A DNA stretch of 64,000 nucleotides, taken from contig CM059587.1 of NCBI GenBank assembly GCA_030407085.1, forward strand, positions 39,549,501 through 39,613,500, read 5' to 3'. This document shows, piece by piece, positions 1-12,394 of the stretch. This DNA comes from Trichopria drosophilae. Lineage: Eukaryota > Arthropoda > Insecta > Hymenoptera > Diapriidae. Every line of letters begins with the position of its first letter. Positions within the stretch are counted from its first letter, which is position 1. A program made the position numbers and the translations under genes. Below the pieces are notes generated by a model. It worked only from the letters and a program-made list of their open reading frames with translations, was not told where the DNA came from and did not search any database.

Positions 1-1378
1 TTCAAACTGGCAGATCCCATATATATGGCCAACCAAAAAATTTCAAAACGCCGAATTTTTATTAAATTTCGTATAAAGGGGTTTCGGGGTTTTTGTCTTA
101 CTTTTTTGCAACTTCTATCAGTATTAAATTAATAACTATCTCAACAAAATGTAAATATTCATATTTAACATGTTGTATGGACATGCGTAATTTTTATTAG
201 TTTGATATAAGCAGCCGTTACAAATTACAAGATCTTATTCAAATCCGTTCAGGAGAATGACTAAAAAAGCTGGTATAAAAGAATTTGCTTTACGTATTGA
301 CAAACATTATTTGACAAACTCCTCATCTTAAGACAGAAAACTGCACACTTGCTAATACAAAGACATGAAAAAAATGCACATCTACATAATACGAAATACG
401 AACATTTGAATCTTGCACAAATTGTTCAATGTACTTTTGCAAATCGTGCTTTATTGAGTACTAGTAGCTCTTAAAAATATAAAAATACCGACAAATAAAA
501 AAATTATAAAAAGTAGACAAAAAATAAAAAATCATAAAACTAAAAAAATTATAAAAAAGTACAAAATGTGACTCTCCTTTTCATCCATCTCCACGCGATG
601 AATTTCTTAATGTTATCAACAGATTTGTAAACATCGAACTCAAAAACCCTCTGGTACCAAATTTCATAAAAGATCGTCGTTTTGATAAACTTTGGTCGCC
701 CAATTTGTATTATCCACTCATTTTCACGTCTAACATCTGTATGGGTATTATATTTCGTTTTTAACGTATAATTTTAAAAATTCCAAGATGATTTTAAAAT
801 ATTACAAAATAATTTATTCAGAAAGTAGAATTATTTTGACCACTTATATGGTAGGTTATAACTGATAGTACGTACATTTTCGTTATATATAACAAAAAAT
901 TACAGTCATTTTTAAGAGTTATTTTTTACATTCAAGCCGCCATATTTAATTTTCTGAATATTGTATGCTGATTCAGGCAACGGATTTTGAAAGAGCAGGA
1001 AATTTTACGTCAGAAATCATTATTCAGACATGACAAATAATGTCGTTGAAAGTCCCGCCGTGAAAGTATAACTTGATTAAACTAAATAATTAGCAATATG
1101 AATAGTGAATATGGCTTTAAATGCAATTATCAAATGGCCATAAAAATTTTGTTGTGTCTAAATACTTAAAATAGCAAAGACAGAGGTATGATGTAATTTA
1201 AAACTTTGTATAAATAAATAATATTAATTTCTATAATATATATTACAACTAACGATAATCTTCGTCTTTTTTAATGGTTATTTCTATTATTTAACATCAT
1301 TGCCATAATTATTTTAGTTATTAAAAACTTGACATACTGCAATAACTAATTCGATATCAAGTTATCAAAATCTTTATT
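1..1378. other. AT-rich noncoding DNA
   Basis: No coding region, RNA gene or inverted-repeat element could be supported here. Around 478-566 there is an A-rich low-complexity tract in which the unit AAAAAAATTATAAAAAG recurs imperfectly. Confidence 0.5.
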
Positions 1379-1570
1379 TCAATTATAAATGTATTGGTAA
1401 TAAGCTGTTGACTTATTAGCTCGCAAATTGGAAATAATTTTATCGGCTAATGAGTTTCGGAGCGTATGTAACTTTTTAATTGAATTTACTAATTCTGAGT
1501 TAACAATTTCCGGTTTTCCATTTGCTGAGCATTGCTCGTTTTTATGATACAGAAATATGTTGCGCTCCAA
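1379..1570 (-). CDS. Unrecognised open segment, possible exon or relic
   Basis: This 63-codon minus-strand open segment has no ATG at its 5' end. It is open five or six codons further upstream, to an in-frame TGA, which fits an exon or relic better than a complete gene. The inferred peptide mixes charged and hydrophobic residues, with a stretch resembling an amphipathic helix in the middle (VNSIKKLHTLRNSLADKIIS). It is less dominated by F, I, K and N than chance frames in this AT-rich DNA. I do not recognise the family. A second open segment of similar quality lies about 0.8 kb upstream on the same strand (2410-2676), so both could come from one gene or one decayed element. No clear splice donor was found at its end. 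A chance open frame remains quite possible. Confidence 0.2.
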   Translation of the reverse strand: MERNIFLYHKNEQCSANGKPEIVNSELVNSIKKLHTLRNSLADKIISNLRANKSTAYYQYIYN

Positions 1571-2409
1571 TATTTTAGATAGTGTTCACTCTAAAAAACT
1601 TACCACGAGTTTTCACATATAGTACGATAAGTAAGTAAGAAAGAGGTACAAAATTTCAATTAAAAATCCTTTGAATATTAAAATTGACTAATTCAATTTT
1701 TGTCCTGTGGTTATATCCACTAATGAAAATATGATAAAAATGCAGATAAAAAGTGGGTCTCGTGTTTAAATGTAATCGAAATCTGCGTATTAACTATACA
1801 GTAAGCATAACGCATAACTAGATTCCAAAAAATATCCAGCTACTATCTAGAATCTGCTTAGCGAGACAGGGATTTTTTCTTGTTTCTAGTTAAACTAAGA
1901 TGAAACCTATAGAGTTTATAGTGAATAAAAAAAAAGAAGCAAAATAAGTACACAGAAGTAGAATAGGTTGGACTTATAATAATAGTAGAATTAGTAACAT
2001 AGACGATTTTATTGTAGTTTTAATTATCTGAAAATAGTTAACTTTTCAATAGTCTTGTGTCCTATAAAAAGCAGTTAATGTATCCACTTTTTTATCTTAC
2101 TCTTTATCATTTTCTGAAGGAGTCCATAACTCCAAGCTGTCAGTGTAATTAGTAGTTTTTAATTTTGAAATGGATTTTATTTGAAATTTTAAATCATCTC
2201 TTTAATTATATTCATTAATTTATTCAAATTATAATTAAAATTAATTTAGTTTTGCTAAAATTGTTATTTTTAGTATTTACTGGAATTATCACTGAAACTA
2301 ACGTTACGACAATATTTCAAAAATATTTATGTATAATTGTGGTATGTAACTAGTAGAACGATTAGATATTCCATCATTGAAGATAAAGAAAACCGTTCGT
2401 CAAAAACTT

Positions 2410-2676
2410 TTAATGGTGGGGAAAGACAATAAAGGCCTTAATTCTTAGCTGTGCTAATTTCTCAATTGAACCACTTCCAACAGAAGCAGAACAGACCAAC
2501 AATTGACGTTTCATTTTATGGATGGTTGCGAAGACAACAGACTCTATGCATTGCCCATCTAGAATGTCATATATTGTAATAACTAACGCCACTAAATCAC
2601 ATAAATTATTCTTATTGCCATAAAGTACGTGTATAATTTTGAAAGTCGATGGTTTCAAATTTTCATTTTGTGTCAT
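2410..2676 (-). CDS. Unrecognised 88-codon open frame, possible exon
   Basis: A minus-strand frame of 88 codons starts at ATG (2676) and ends at TAA. The peptide has globular character: a hydrophobic LCDLVALVITIYDIL stretch near residues 26-40, then KMKRQLLVCSASVGSGSIEK near 54-73. I do not recognise the family. About 20 bases upstream of the ATG, on the same strand, is a pyrimidine-rich tract ending in TTGTTGCAG, a plausible splice acceptor, so the segment could be a terminal exon. Another open segment (1379-1570) follows downstream on the same strand. Alternatives are a decayed transposable-element protein or a chance frame. No function is assigned. Confidence 0.25.
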   Translation of the reverse strand: MTQNENLKPSTFKIIHVLYGNKNNLCDLVALVITIYDILDGQCIESVVFATIHKMKRQLLVCSASVGSGSIEKLAQLRIKAFIVFPHH

Positions 2677-3091
2677 TTTGTGTATTAAAAGTATACTGCA
2701 ACAAGACAGATCTTTCGTTACTGGCTGGAAATAACATTTGTGTCGTGTGTGTTCAGATATTGATTCTGTCGTAATCTATGATTAATGACTCTATGTTGTA
2801 TTTCATTATAATACAGCTGTGCTATCCGTTTAACTTGCAGACCATATTGCATCGTATTATTTTAAGAAAGAAGTTTTCGTTTAAGATAATTTCATCGATA
2901 TGATAATTTGGTGAGGAATTTTGCCTAATATTATAATAATTAGATAACATTCAGTAATAAAAGTATTGGAGTTTTTTAGTATAATAAAATTTACAATTTT
3001 ATGTGGGAAATTTCGACATTATAAATACTGATTGGGCTGAAATAAAACCATCAACTACCGAACTTTTTTTTTTTGAAAAGTGTGTTTACGA

Positions 3092-3492
3092 CACTGAGAA
3101 AAGTGTATTTTCTCAGTTACTATCTGTTGGCTTTTAAAAAGTGTATTATAGCCATTAAAAGAAATATTATAACTGGCAAAATCCTCCGTCGTTCAGCATT
3201 TGTTTTTGACAGTTTATACGAAACTGTAATAAACTCTCCTATTTTAAAAGAATGTTTTATTATGACTAAAAGAAGGCATTTTAAATATTTTAATTGGTAG
3301 ATAAATTTCCCTAAACAAAAATTGCTTTTAGTTAAAGAGAAAAGGCTAAGATAAACTGTCATATCGGTTAGAATAATATAAAATCTTCGTCTTTTAATAG
3401 GTAGTAGAAAGATGGCAACCCCTATGCGTAAAATACTATATTTTACGGGGCATAAGAATTCTAATACTGGGTAAAAAACACTTTTCTCAGTG
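3092..3492. mobile_element. CACTGAG-type MITE, copy 1
   Basis: This 401-bp element is bounded by inverted termini CACTGAGAAAAGTG and their complement. A 2-bp direct duplication, GA, flanks it (3090-3091 and 3493-3494). The same sequence, with scattered substitutions along its whole length, lies in opposite orientation at 53915-54316, so both ends are confirmed by a second copy. It contains no transposase. Short inner frames are open on both strands but share no conserved protein and are not annotated. CACT-type termini with 2- to 3-bp duplications suggest the CACTA/EnSpm group, but that assignment is an inference. Confidence 0.8.
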
Positions 3493-3794
3493 GATGCAAA
3501 GTTTTCATGAGAATATCAAAATCAAAATATCCACTGGGATAGTAGCAGTTGAGAATATGTAAAATAATATTTTCAAAACAGTAAGTGTTGTATTGTATCG
3601 ATGCAATTCTATCCCTGTGTTTTGTTACTTAATTTCACATTTTACGAAATTTTGGTATCGCATAATTGTTGTTGTTGTTAATCTGAGTTCTTGGCATCTG
3701 TATTTAACCTGTTTTTCTTATATTCTGAGAGCAAAAAGCTATTTCGATAATGTTGGAAATAGTATGTGCTGAAACAAATTCCCGAAAATCAAAG

Positions 3795-3848
<54 letters not shown>
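3795..3848. repeat. (CT)n microsatellite
   Basis: An almost uninterrupted CT dinucleotide run of 54 bases, with one TT interruption near 3800. Read on the minus strand it gives an Arg-Glu dipeptide run, which is an artefact of the repeat. Confidence 0.97.
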
Positions 3849-3849
<1 letters not shown>

Positions 3850-3853
<4 letters not shown>

Positions 3854-6800
3854 TTGTTGCGTTGGTTACAAATATCGTATTGGAAATTGGCGCCAAGGTC
3901 AAATTCAATGTAAAAAAAAATAATAACGCTTTATTTCTTCCAAATATATAGCAACGTGAGTTCACATGTGGTGCATAATGGAATTCACAAATGGGATTAA
4001 AGCGCACGTCTGCGCTCCATGTGAGTGCTAATTGTCTGCTCCAATCAGATTACGATCGTTACTCAAATATGAGTCTTACTATTTATTGAACGATTTGCGC
4101 ATGTGCGATCCAGTAACTTCTTCCCGCACAGGCATTCTACCCAACACCGATTGGTCGCCCACCAAGAGATCTCAAACCTGATTACATCGCGAGACTCACG
4201 CCTTGCTATCTGGGCGTACTGTGCACTTATTTTCAAAAATATAAATCTGAAGAAAAAGTATTTCAGATAAAATATGTAGATCATAAAATTCTTTATAGAT
4301 GGTTTAAAAAATACAAAGAATCTGTTTTGTCGATTTTTTTTGTTTGAAAATCAGAGACAAGCAAGTTTTTAGAATTGGACAAAGGATTTTTTTTTTGTAT
4401 TGAAAATCCTAAATTTTGAAAATTTATGAAAGTGTTCAAAACATTAAAAATAAACATGTAAACATTTCAGTTTCTAAGAACTTTTTGTTGAGCAACATTT
4501 TCTTCGATAATTTATTATTTTCAAATAAATTTTTTATTTTTTTATTCTTTCACTTTCATGAAAGATTTTAACATACACATTTTATAGTTCAAATCTTGAA
4601 GACACAATATAATTTCTTGAAACACGGATTGTTAAACTATAAAAATGTGAAAACGAGTAAAAAAGGCCTCTGAAAAACCATGCTTTTTCTTAAATAATCA
4701 TAAAAAGTTTTTCATGATTTTTTTCGTATATTATTTTGTCCAAAATTAAACGATTTGCAGTTTTACTTTGATTGTTTACAAATGAAAGTTCTGAGAACAT
4801 CGTTATTTAGAGAAATATATAGTTGGGACTAGTATAAATGAGTAGTATAGCAGATCTTTTTATGCCGTTTCTACTTAAATGGGCTTACCTTAAACTATCT
4901 AAATAGTAAAACTATCTGCCTCTTACTACTTAAGCAGTCTACCAGATTATCTATTTTTTGTATACTGACATGTGAATACTGAGTGATACATTATAGAAAT
5001 ATTGAAACAATTTTGTTCTTATTGTTTTCTTTTCATTCATTAAGTTTAGTTTGTATTTTGGGTAAAAAATAGTTCTGAAAAATCTTCAAGCTGGCATATC
5101 CGACGTAAAAGTTTCAAGACTTTAATGTATTTTCCAAAAAATGAAAAATGAAAAACTTTATTATTAAAAAAAAAATTGTGTCTTTCAAATGTATTTATCT
5201 CGTTTTTTTACATCTATAGAATTCCTGTTTCAAGAAATGAAATGGTCTGTTCGAGACTTTATGTGAATGTTAAAATTTTTAAACTGAAAGTGAAAGTATC
5301 CAAAATGGTGTCTTAACCCTTAAAGGACGGGACGGACAATTTTTGAACACACACTTCAGCCCTTTATTGGATAATGTTATGGTCAAGAAAAAAATCTGCA
5401 TAAATTGTTTTTACATGCAAAAGACTGCGCTTTTAGATTCTGCCAACAGAATTGGTCCAAAATTCAATCCACAAAAAACACAGCTTTTTTTTAAATCGCG
5501 ATCATATAACCAATTCTTTTGGCAGAACTTCAAAGAGCAGACTTTCCCTAATCTCGGTTTCAAAACATAAAATTGTGTCCTTGACTCTAGAATTTTAAAA
5601 TGTGCCTGTTAAAATCTTTAAAATGAACAGTTCAGAAATAGGTATTGAAAAATAATAGACTATCGGAAAAAATGTTGCTGTAGAGAAAATTCTTAGAAAT
5701 GGTGAAATAATAAATTTCCATTTTTACAAAAGTGAATCAACAGTTTTTAAATATTTCAAAATTTTGGGACTTTTTAAGATTAAAAATATGATCTGTAAAA
5801 ATCTATGATAAATTCTAAGAACTTGCCCGTCTCCAATTTTCACAAAAAATTATACAAAACATATTCTTTATCTATTTTTGGAATAATCTTTTGTATATAG
5901 AATTTCACGATCTACATATTTTATGATATATACTTTTTCCTCAGAATTATATTTTTGAAATTAAGTCCATAAAATGGAATAAATATGGCGTTTATTTGTT
6001 TTAACCTTCAATTTGACCTTCGCGCCAATTTTCAATAGGATATGTGTATTCAACGCACGAGACATACAAAAAATGCTACTCGTTACACATATTCCAATAT
6101 TTTTAGATGGTTCTTTTTTAATTTAATTTTTCAAACTCTCTGTAAAAAATAAGGGTATTAATTATAAAAAATATGGATTTTATAGAATTTAGGTTTTCCA
6201 AAAGTTGCAATGTTAAAAACGCAGACATTTTTTGTTCCTCACCATGTTATTTCTCCTTTTAAAATAGCGCCCGAATACAGATACTATTTTTTTTAATTAT
6301 GACTGAATGAAGCTGAAAGTTTAGGCATTGTTCACCTTACATTAAAACACAGCACGATATTACATACTTTCTCGACACGCATAATATAGTACATTTCGTA
6401 ACTAGGGAGAAAAAGGGTCATTGAATCGATGCAGCAATTCGCATGAGTCTGCAAACATTTATTCTCCCTTGCCGTGCATTCTATTTTCTCATACGAGAGC
6501 ATGCTATCTTAGTACGAAAATTACGAATTGCGGGTCAAAATACAAAGAAATAATGCGGTCTTCATCAGAAACAATCCTTATTTTACATTTTTAAAGCTAA
6601 TACCGCGATAAAAGCAAATTTATTATTATTTTTTGAGCACTTCAAAATAGTTCGGATTAGTGTAGTCTGGACCCCAGCCATTTCTTTGGGCCTGCGCTAT
6701 TGATTACTTCAATAATTATTTGCAACAATATATTGAATGAACGCATAAAAGACTTTTCTTCACTGAAAATAAACGACAGCGTTCAAGGCAGATCTGCACC

Positions 6801-8155
6801 AACAAGTCGTAATGATTCCAGTAGGAGCAGATCTGGATGAAACGTCAGAGGTGGAGTTCCCTCATTTTTCAATGAGGGGAGTCTACTTCATTCCTCTGAG
6901 GGTAAAAAATAACCCTTTTCAATTAAGATTAAAAAGCAATCAATTCTCATCTTGATCGAGACATGTTCCTCTTCAGGAATGCGCGCGAGTCGTCCGAGAG
7001 GACACTTTGGGGTAGGGCATAAGCCGAATTGTTTAGTTTAATTTCATATTGAATGAACATTTGTTTGCATAAATTATTTTCATATTTCGGTACAAATTAA
7101 GAAAAAATATATTTTAAAGTAATATTGGGCAGCATAAGTATGTAATGAAATAATTATACAATAATAAAATAATATCACTTCGTAATAACTTACTTTGGTA
7201 TTTTTTGGAGTAGCATATGTATTATGCAACAATTACAGTTCGAGGTGACCCAATAGTTTTTGAAAAATTTATTTAATTATTTTTAATTCACATTATTTAA
7301 CTTTTGTTGTCTTATACTATCTTACTAAAAGACTCCTCTTAGCAGAATGTTTTGAGTTCTACGTGAATGCAGGAATATGGGATGCTTGAGAACATTTTTT
7401 TGTATGTAAAATCGTGTCACTCAAAATATTATAGCCATCGTCTTCCTCAGGTGTACATTTTTAGAACTGACTCATAAAGCTATGCAGCTTGCGAAAAAAG
7501 TCCAGTAACAGAGACCTCTGCCTGTCTTGGCACTCACTATATGGTTATCAATATCGCTATGTCGAGACGCGTCGCCTAGGTACGCTCGTCTATTACTGCA
7601 CTGATATTACTATAGTTACTAATTACTGAAGGCATATAACATTGGTAACATGTACAATCATTCCACATATATCTATTTTTATATGAATAATGCGAAAGTG
7701 GGAATATTTTTATTTAATTCTTAACCGTTTTGTTCTAATCGACATTCGTAGGTAAACGAGTGTGGTTGCTAAACACATAAAATACTCAGAAAAGTGACTG
7801 TATCTTCTAAACATTGTCTATCCGTGTTCGGTTTCTGATTGAATATTAATGTATCATGAACTGTAATATGTATATTCATATGAGTATATTTTGTTTTTCA
7901 TTTAAATCGAAGGCATTTTGAATCCACGACTTTAAATTTCGAAAATATGTTATGGGATTTCTTTTTTAAATCTTGCTATACATCGTCATATTAAATCCGT
8001 AATTTTTAATAACATAAATCTGACATCAAATTCATTACTTAGACATCAAATTACAATTAATTTTTTTTTGTTAAACAGATAATAATTAATTTTTCTGAAT
8101 CTAAAATGCACAAAATTTATGTCAGATAATTAGAAATGTTATTTATTGCAAAAAA
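3850..8155. other. AT-rich noncoding stretch
   Basis: No gene could be supported. At 4830-4960 the words AGTAGTATAGCAGAT and ACTATCTAAATAGTAAAAC recur loosely in both orientations, resembling the word blocks elsewhere. At 6859-6878 there is an 8-bp stem hairpin (CCCTCATT/AATGAGGG) inside a base-balanced patch (6780-7010). A TTAACCCTTAAAGGACGGG motif at 5313 resembles a piggyBac-type end, but no partner end was seen. Confidence 0.4.
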
Positions 8156-8159
8156 AGCA

Positions 8160-8530
8160 TAGCATTGCTCACTTCAGAAAATGCGCATTGTAAAATGGTC
8201 GCCGAATGATGGGATACGCTGCAACCGACAGGAAAATATTGATTCTCGTCCAAACCTAAACGAAGCGGATGACACTGGTGTACAATCCGGATAAAAGCTA
8301 GTACAGACTAAGGTATAAACGGGTATAACGGAAGATTTTAAACTGTGGATGAAGCCGCATTAAATCGAGATTCCGTATGGTCAACGAACATTTTGCAACG
8401 ACATCGTCGTCAACGTCTTTTGCTCATCTCACTGGGATTAAATTTCCACGAAATTACGTAACGACCGCCGCAGGCTGACGTAATTCGTTGGCAGTGCAGT
8501 ACGATCGATGCGGGATTTTTCGACAGAAAT
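8160..8530. other. Base-balanced island, possible regulatory DNA
   Basis: This stretch is markedly richer in G and C and in CpG than its surroundings and shows no internal repeat or terminal inverted repeat. Short open segments occur in several frames but none is long enough to claim. Such unique islands in AT-rich insect introns are often conserved enhancers or small exons. Which applies here cannot be decided from one sequence. Confidence 0.3.
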
Positions 8531-8780
8531 TTATACCAAAATGTATCACAATTTTAATCTTACACGATTTTGCCATACGATAAAAACGAAGATGTATTTT
8601 GTTATTTATAATCTACAAGACGCGGTCTGCACTGTTTGTAATTTCCTCATTATAACGGTCAATGAACTTCCTGAATTTAGATAACATGGTAGCTCTTGGA
8701 AGATCACGTTTGAAACTAACTGAAAATTGAAGTTAAACAAGATAAGAATGACGTTTCATACTTAATTGCTGTTATTTTAG

Positions 8781-8966
8781 TTCCTAACGTTTAAGCGGAA
8801 AACTTTCAAATTAATAACGAAAAATGCAGGTTTCTTAGATAGCGGCGAAAAGGATTGTATAGATATCTTGTCGAATCCGTACGATTGCAAGGACATTGGT
8901 CGCAGATTCTGGAGATTAACCGGCTTCGTGTACTCGTTACCGCTGAAACCCCAGTTAGAACGTTGA
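8781..8966 (+). CDS. Possible terminal exon, unrecognised product
   Basis: A plus-strand frame of 61 codons opens exactly at a good splice acceptor (pyrimidine-rich TTGCTGTTATTTTAG ending at 8780) and closes at TGA (8964-8966). An AATAAA follows about 60 bases later, near 9025, the order expected of a last exon. The peptide has an ordinary amino-acid mix, including GEKDCIDILSNPYDCKDIG near residues 25-43 and then a run rich in R, W, L and P. I do not recognise it. The opposite strand is also open across the same interval (97 codons, 8806-9099), which weakens the case because one frame must be fortuitous. No upstream exon was identified. Confidence 0.22.
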   Translation, partial: FLTFKRKTFKLITKNAGFLDSGEKDCIDILSNPYDCKDIGRRFWRLTGFVYSLPLKPQLER

Positions 8967-9135
8967 AATTGTATTCAGGTATTACTTTTTCCGCATATCC
9001 GAACTCTGTGACATATTCAAAATGAATAAAATTTCTGAAATATATTTTTGCAACGTAAGTTACATAGGATAATATTGGACAAATATCAGAATTTTGCATA
9101 AAGAAATATGCTCAAATATTATTGTTTCATATGTA

Positions 9136-9232
9136 CTCTCCAAATGTTAATAAGTGAATTTTCACTTATTCTTCTACGTGGGCAACTTATAATTCATAAT
9201 AAGTGAATTTTTACTCATTCAAATTTAGAGAG
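9136..9232. mobile_element. CTCTCTAAATT-type MITE (97 bp)
   Basis: Its inverted termini are CTCTCCAAATG on the left and the complement of CTCTCTAAATTTGAATGAG on the right, each flanked by the dinucleotide TA (9134-9135 and 9233-9234). The interior is two inverted or palindromic words of the form AAGTGAATTTTCACTTATTC. Related elements lie at 47694-47840 and near 61612-61787. The TA duplication points to a Tc1/mariner-type transposase acting in trans. Confidence 0.7.
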
Positions 9233-9244
9233 TACAGGTAGAAA

Positions 9245-9885
9245 TGGGCGGAGAAAACCTCGGCTAGGTACTGACCCAATATTGGTACCTGGTACTGTTT
9301 AAAGGAAATGAGTCAGTACCATCGGCAAAGTACTGACCTAGTACTGGCGGCTAGTACAATTTTCGGTATTGACAGATTACTGACCGTGGGAACAAATAAG
9401 TACTGACGCAGCACTGAATGCCAGTTTTGATGTCGGTATGAAATGATTACTGTCCGCCGGAGCAAATCACTACTGACTCAATACTGACCGACAGTACTGT
9501 TTTCCGTATTAAATGACTACTGACCGCCAGTACTGTTTTCGGTATTAAATGACTACTGACCGCCGAAACAAGTCAGTACTGAAACATTACTGGCTACCAG
9601 TACTGTTGTCGATGAAATGGTTACTCAGCTAGAAATTTCCGTAGCTCGCCGGAGTTAACCACCGGAGAGTACTGACCAAATACTGAAATCAGTTCTGGGT
9701 CTGATATCTTTCGGAGAGATATAAAAACAGTACTCCCTGTACCATTGTAAAAGTACTGAACCAGTACTAACAATCAGTACTGACAACCGGAGTAAATCAG
9801 TACCGACGAGATACTACCGCTCAGTACTGACATTCGGAGCTGAGTCAGTACTGACTTCGGTACTATTTCAGTATTGGCCTCGTAA
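9245..9885. repeat. Degenerate AGTACTGAC word array
   Basis: About 640 bp are filled with imperfect copies of GTCAGTACTGAC and its half-words, in both orientations and at irregular spacing. Commonly associated words are TTTTCGGTATTAAATGAC and GACCGCCAGTACTG. A stretch of about 36 bases recurs nearly exactly around 9500-9560. The core AGTACT is itself a palindrome. The array starts immediately after the 9136-9232 MITE and ends near 9885. No convincing terminal inverted repeat was found, so it is called a repeat rather than a transposon. Confidence 0.8.
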
Positions 9886-9889
9886 TTAA

Positions 9890-12155
9890 AATCAGTGATA
9901 GTGTCCGAAATGAAAATATTATTAATATAAATTCGATTCGATATAAGTTGTAGTCAAATTGAAATTACTTATCAATATTATATTATAAATACGCAATCGC
10001 GATGCTCTATATAAATGTGAAATACGTTAGTAATATGAAATATAAGGATAAAATATTAGGCGACAGATATATAACAGTTCTAGACGTATTACTAACAATA
10101 TAACCAATGAGATACAAATTATATATTACGATAGATTGAAAAAACATTATATATGTTTATATATTATTACATCTGATAAATAATGTAATATTAAAATCAT
10201 ATTAAGACCATGCAAAATTCTTAATCGTCGGGTGCTTCGAATATATTATGGCGTTAGCGTTGACGAGTTTTTTTTCAGATTTGTTGGCGAGCATATTTAT
10301 ATGCGAGTACGTTAAATTAATGGTATAAAAGTAGGGAAGTTTATAGAGAATTGGAGGTAACCTGGAGAAAATATTATATTTAATTAATGTTAGTCCACGA
10401 TACACATATGTAACCGCAGACCTGCGTATTAACTAAGATCGTAAATAAGATACAACATAAATTACATATTACATATATAATCACAAACTTACTTATCGAC
10501 TGAGAACGCATCTCCAATACAATTACGAATACAATATAGGTACCAAATTTGGAACTTCTATATATACAGTCAGTTGTTCTATAACTTGCGAGTTAGATAC
10601 GTGCCACTATGCGACATCTATGTGACACATAGCCAATTACACGGATCTTGCGATGTCCAAGTGAAGGAAGGGAAATAATAATTATGAAAATGACATAAAT
10701 TTTTAGTACGTTTTCTATCTTAGAATATAAGGCACGAAAGTTTGCAAAGAACAAAAGTGCGAAAAGAACGCAATGCGTACATATTAGTAATGTAATCATA
10801 ACATTCGCATAATTGCATTCTGAGTGACTATATCAATTTCCAAATTAATATTATTTCAACATAACAATTTTCATTATTTTCAATCGATTTGACGGTTTAT
10901 AAAATTTAATAATATGAAAAATTTTGATGGCGTGTTCTGTGCCCTCAAACACTAACATATGTTTGTGGGACAATGCATTTGTGAATAATGAAAGGATATA
11001 GGAAGGGTAGAAAAGAAAAAATGAAGAATTATGTTATATTATATGTTAGAGAATAAAATTCATTTTTTCACATATCGTTTCATAAGGAATCAGGCGAATC
11101 TTGAACCCAAAGCGAAGTTTTCAATATAGTGCAGTTAATAATGAGACTAAGATCAAGACTAGAATCTCTGTCCTTCACGTCAAGCTACCTAACCCAACCA
11201 AATTCTGAAATTAAAATTAAAGATCGGCACTTGTATATATGAGAAAATCCGTACAATTGTTAATATTGCCAGTATTCGCATTAAAAGCGCAATGTATTAT
11301 TTCGGGGGATAATATCTAATAAGAAATTAGTTGTCTTAGTATATGCCTATCATAGAACTCCATATATAAAACAACAACCATGCCTAACCGGGTTTTGAGA
11401 ACATGATATATTTTTTACATTATTTCATTAAAAAAAAAATCTTTTTATATATTTCAATTTCACATGACGACAGGTATTCCTCTTGTATAGAGAATGAAAA
11501 TAAAACTCAGATTATGTATGTTGCGTTGTACTGTCTCCACTCGAACTGAAAATCATGTTTTTTCAAAGCACACTTAATCGGTTCGTGAAATGTCTTCGTA
11601 ACCCTCGTCCAACTTTTTAAAAATAAAAAACCTGTCCAAATGTTACAAATGTTTTTCTATTTCTTAGATTTACAAAAATAACTTTTTAAAAAATGCACGG
11701 TCAATTTTTTTTTACTCTTAGTGACCCTAAAATTGTAATAATATTCTATGATTCGTTAAGGTGCTATGAAGATAAAAATTGAATTTTTATAATTACGGTC
11801 AAATGTTAAATATACCGTGGAATTCCTCATATTGGGGCTTGAGACTTAATGACGCGTAACTCACTTTTAGGCCAAAATGAATTACATATATCATATATAA
11901 ATAATTTTATTTGATTTTTCATTTGACCAATAGATATAGCGTAAAATTTTAAAATCATAGAAAAATCGAGAAAAGATTAATATCCTTTAAATAACCTGTT
12001 AATAATCCTTAAAGGAACTGACATTTTTTACACTGACTTTTTGTGGGTTGCTAACTATAAATCTTAACTTGGATTTTTACATTATTGAAAGCGGTTGATC
12101 AAAATTAGAGGACCGAAGTATATATACCTAGTAGTGCTTCATTAATACAAAACTA
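9890..12155. other. AT-rich noncoding stretch
   Basis: No gene, RNA gene or bounded repeat could be supported. The open frames at 10202-10405 and 10593-10799 (minus) are rich in I, L, F and Y, as expected by chance in such DNA. Confidence 0.4.
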
Positions 12156-12159
12156 AGCA

Positions 12160-12389
12160 CAGTAGACCCCCTCATAGTGTCACCGCCTCGGGACCAAAGG
12201 GGAAACAAATCCTCTATTTGTGTCGCACCCCCACTCTCCGCATTCCTTACACTCTAAACCCAGCACGTGGTCAATCCGTAGATATGAGACGGGTCAAGCG
12301 GTGAAGGGCTTACTGCGACATTATCAGAGGAACGAACTGCGACATTATCAGAGGATTTCTAGAGAGCGACACTATGGGAAGGTCTACCG
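12160..12389. mobile_element. Pogo/Tigger-like MITE (230 bp)
   Basis: The left terminus reads CAGTAGACCCCCTCATAGTG. The right terminus is its inverted, slightly diverged copy (GACACTATGGGAAGGTCTAC then CG), followed by TA. The left flank is CA, probably a mutated TA. CAGT termini with a TA target are typical of pogo/Tigger elements. The interior is mostly five imperfect copies of GCGACAYTATSRGAGG, two of them tandem near 12317-12356. It has no coding capacity of its own. Confidence 0.7.
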
Positions 12390-12394
12390 TATTG

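Noticed and set aside
3789..4007. Arg-Glu repeat protein on the minus strand
   Set aside because: It is a translation of the (CT)n microsatellite.
5313..5331. TTAACCCTTAAAGGACGGG, resembling a piggyBac end
   Set aside because: No inverted partner with a second TTAA was found in the window.
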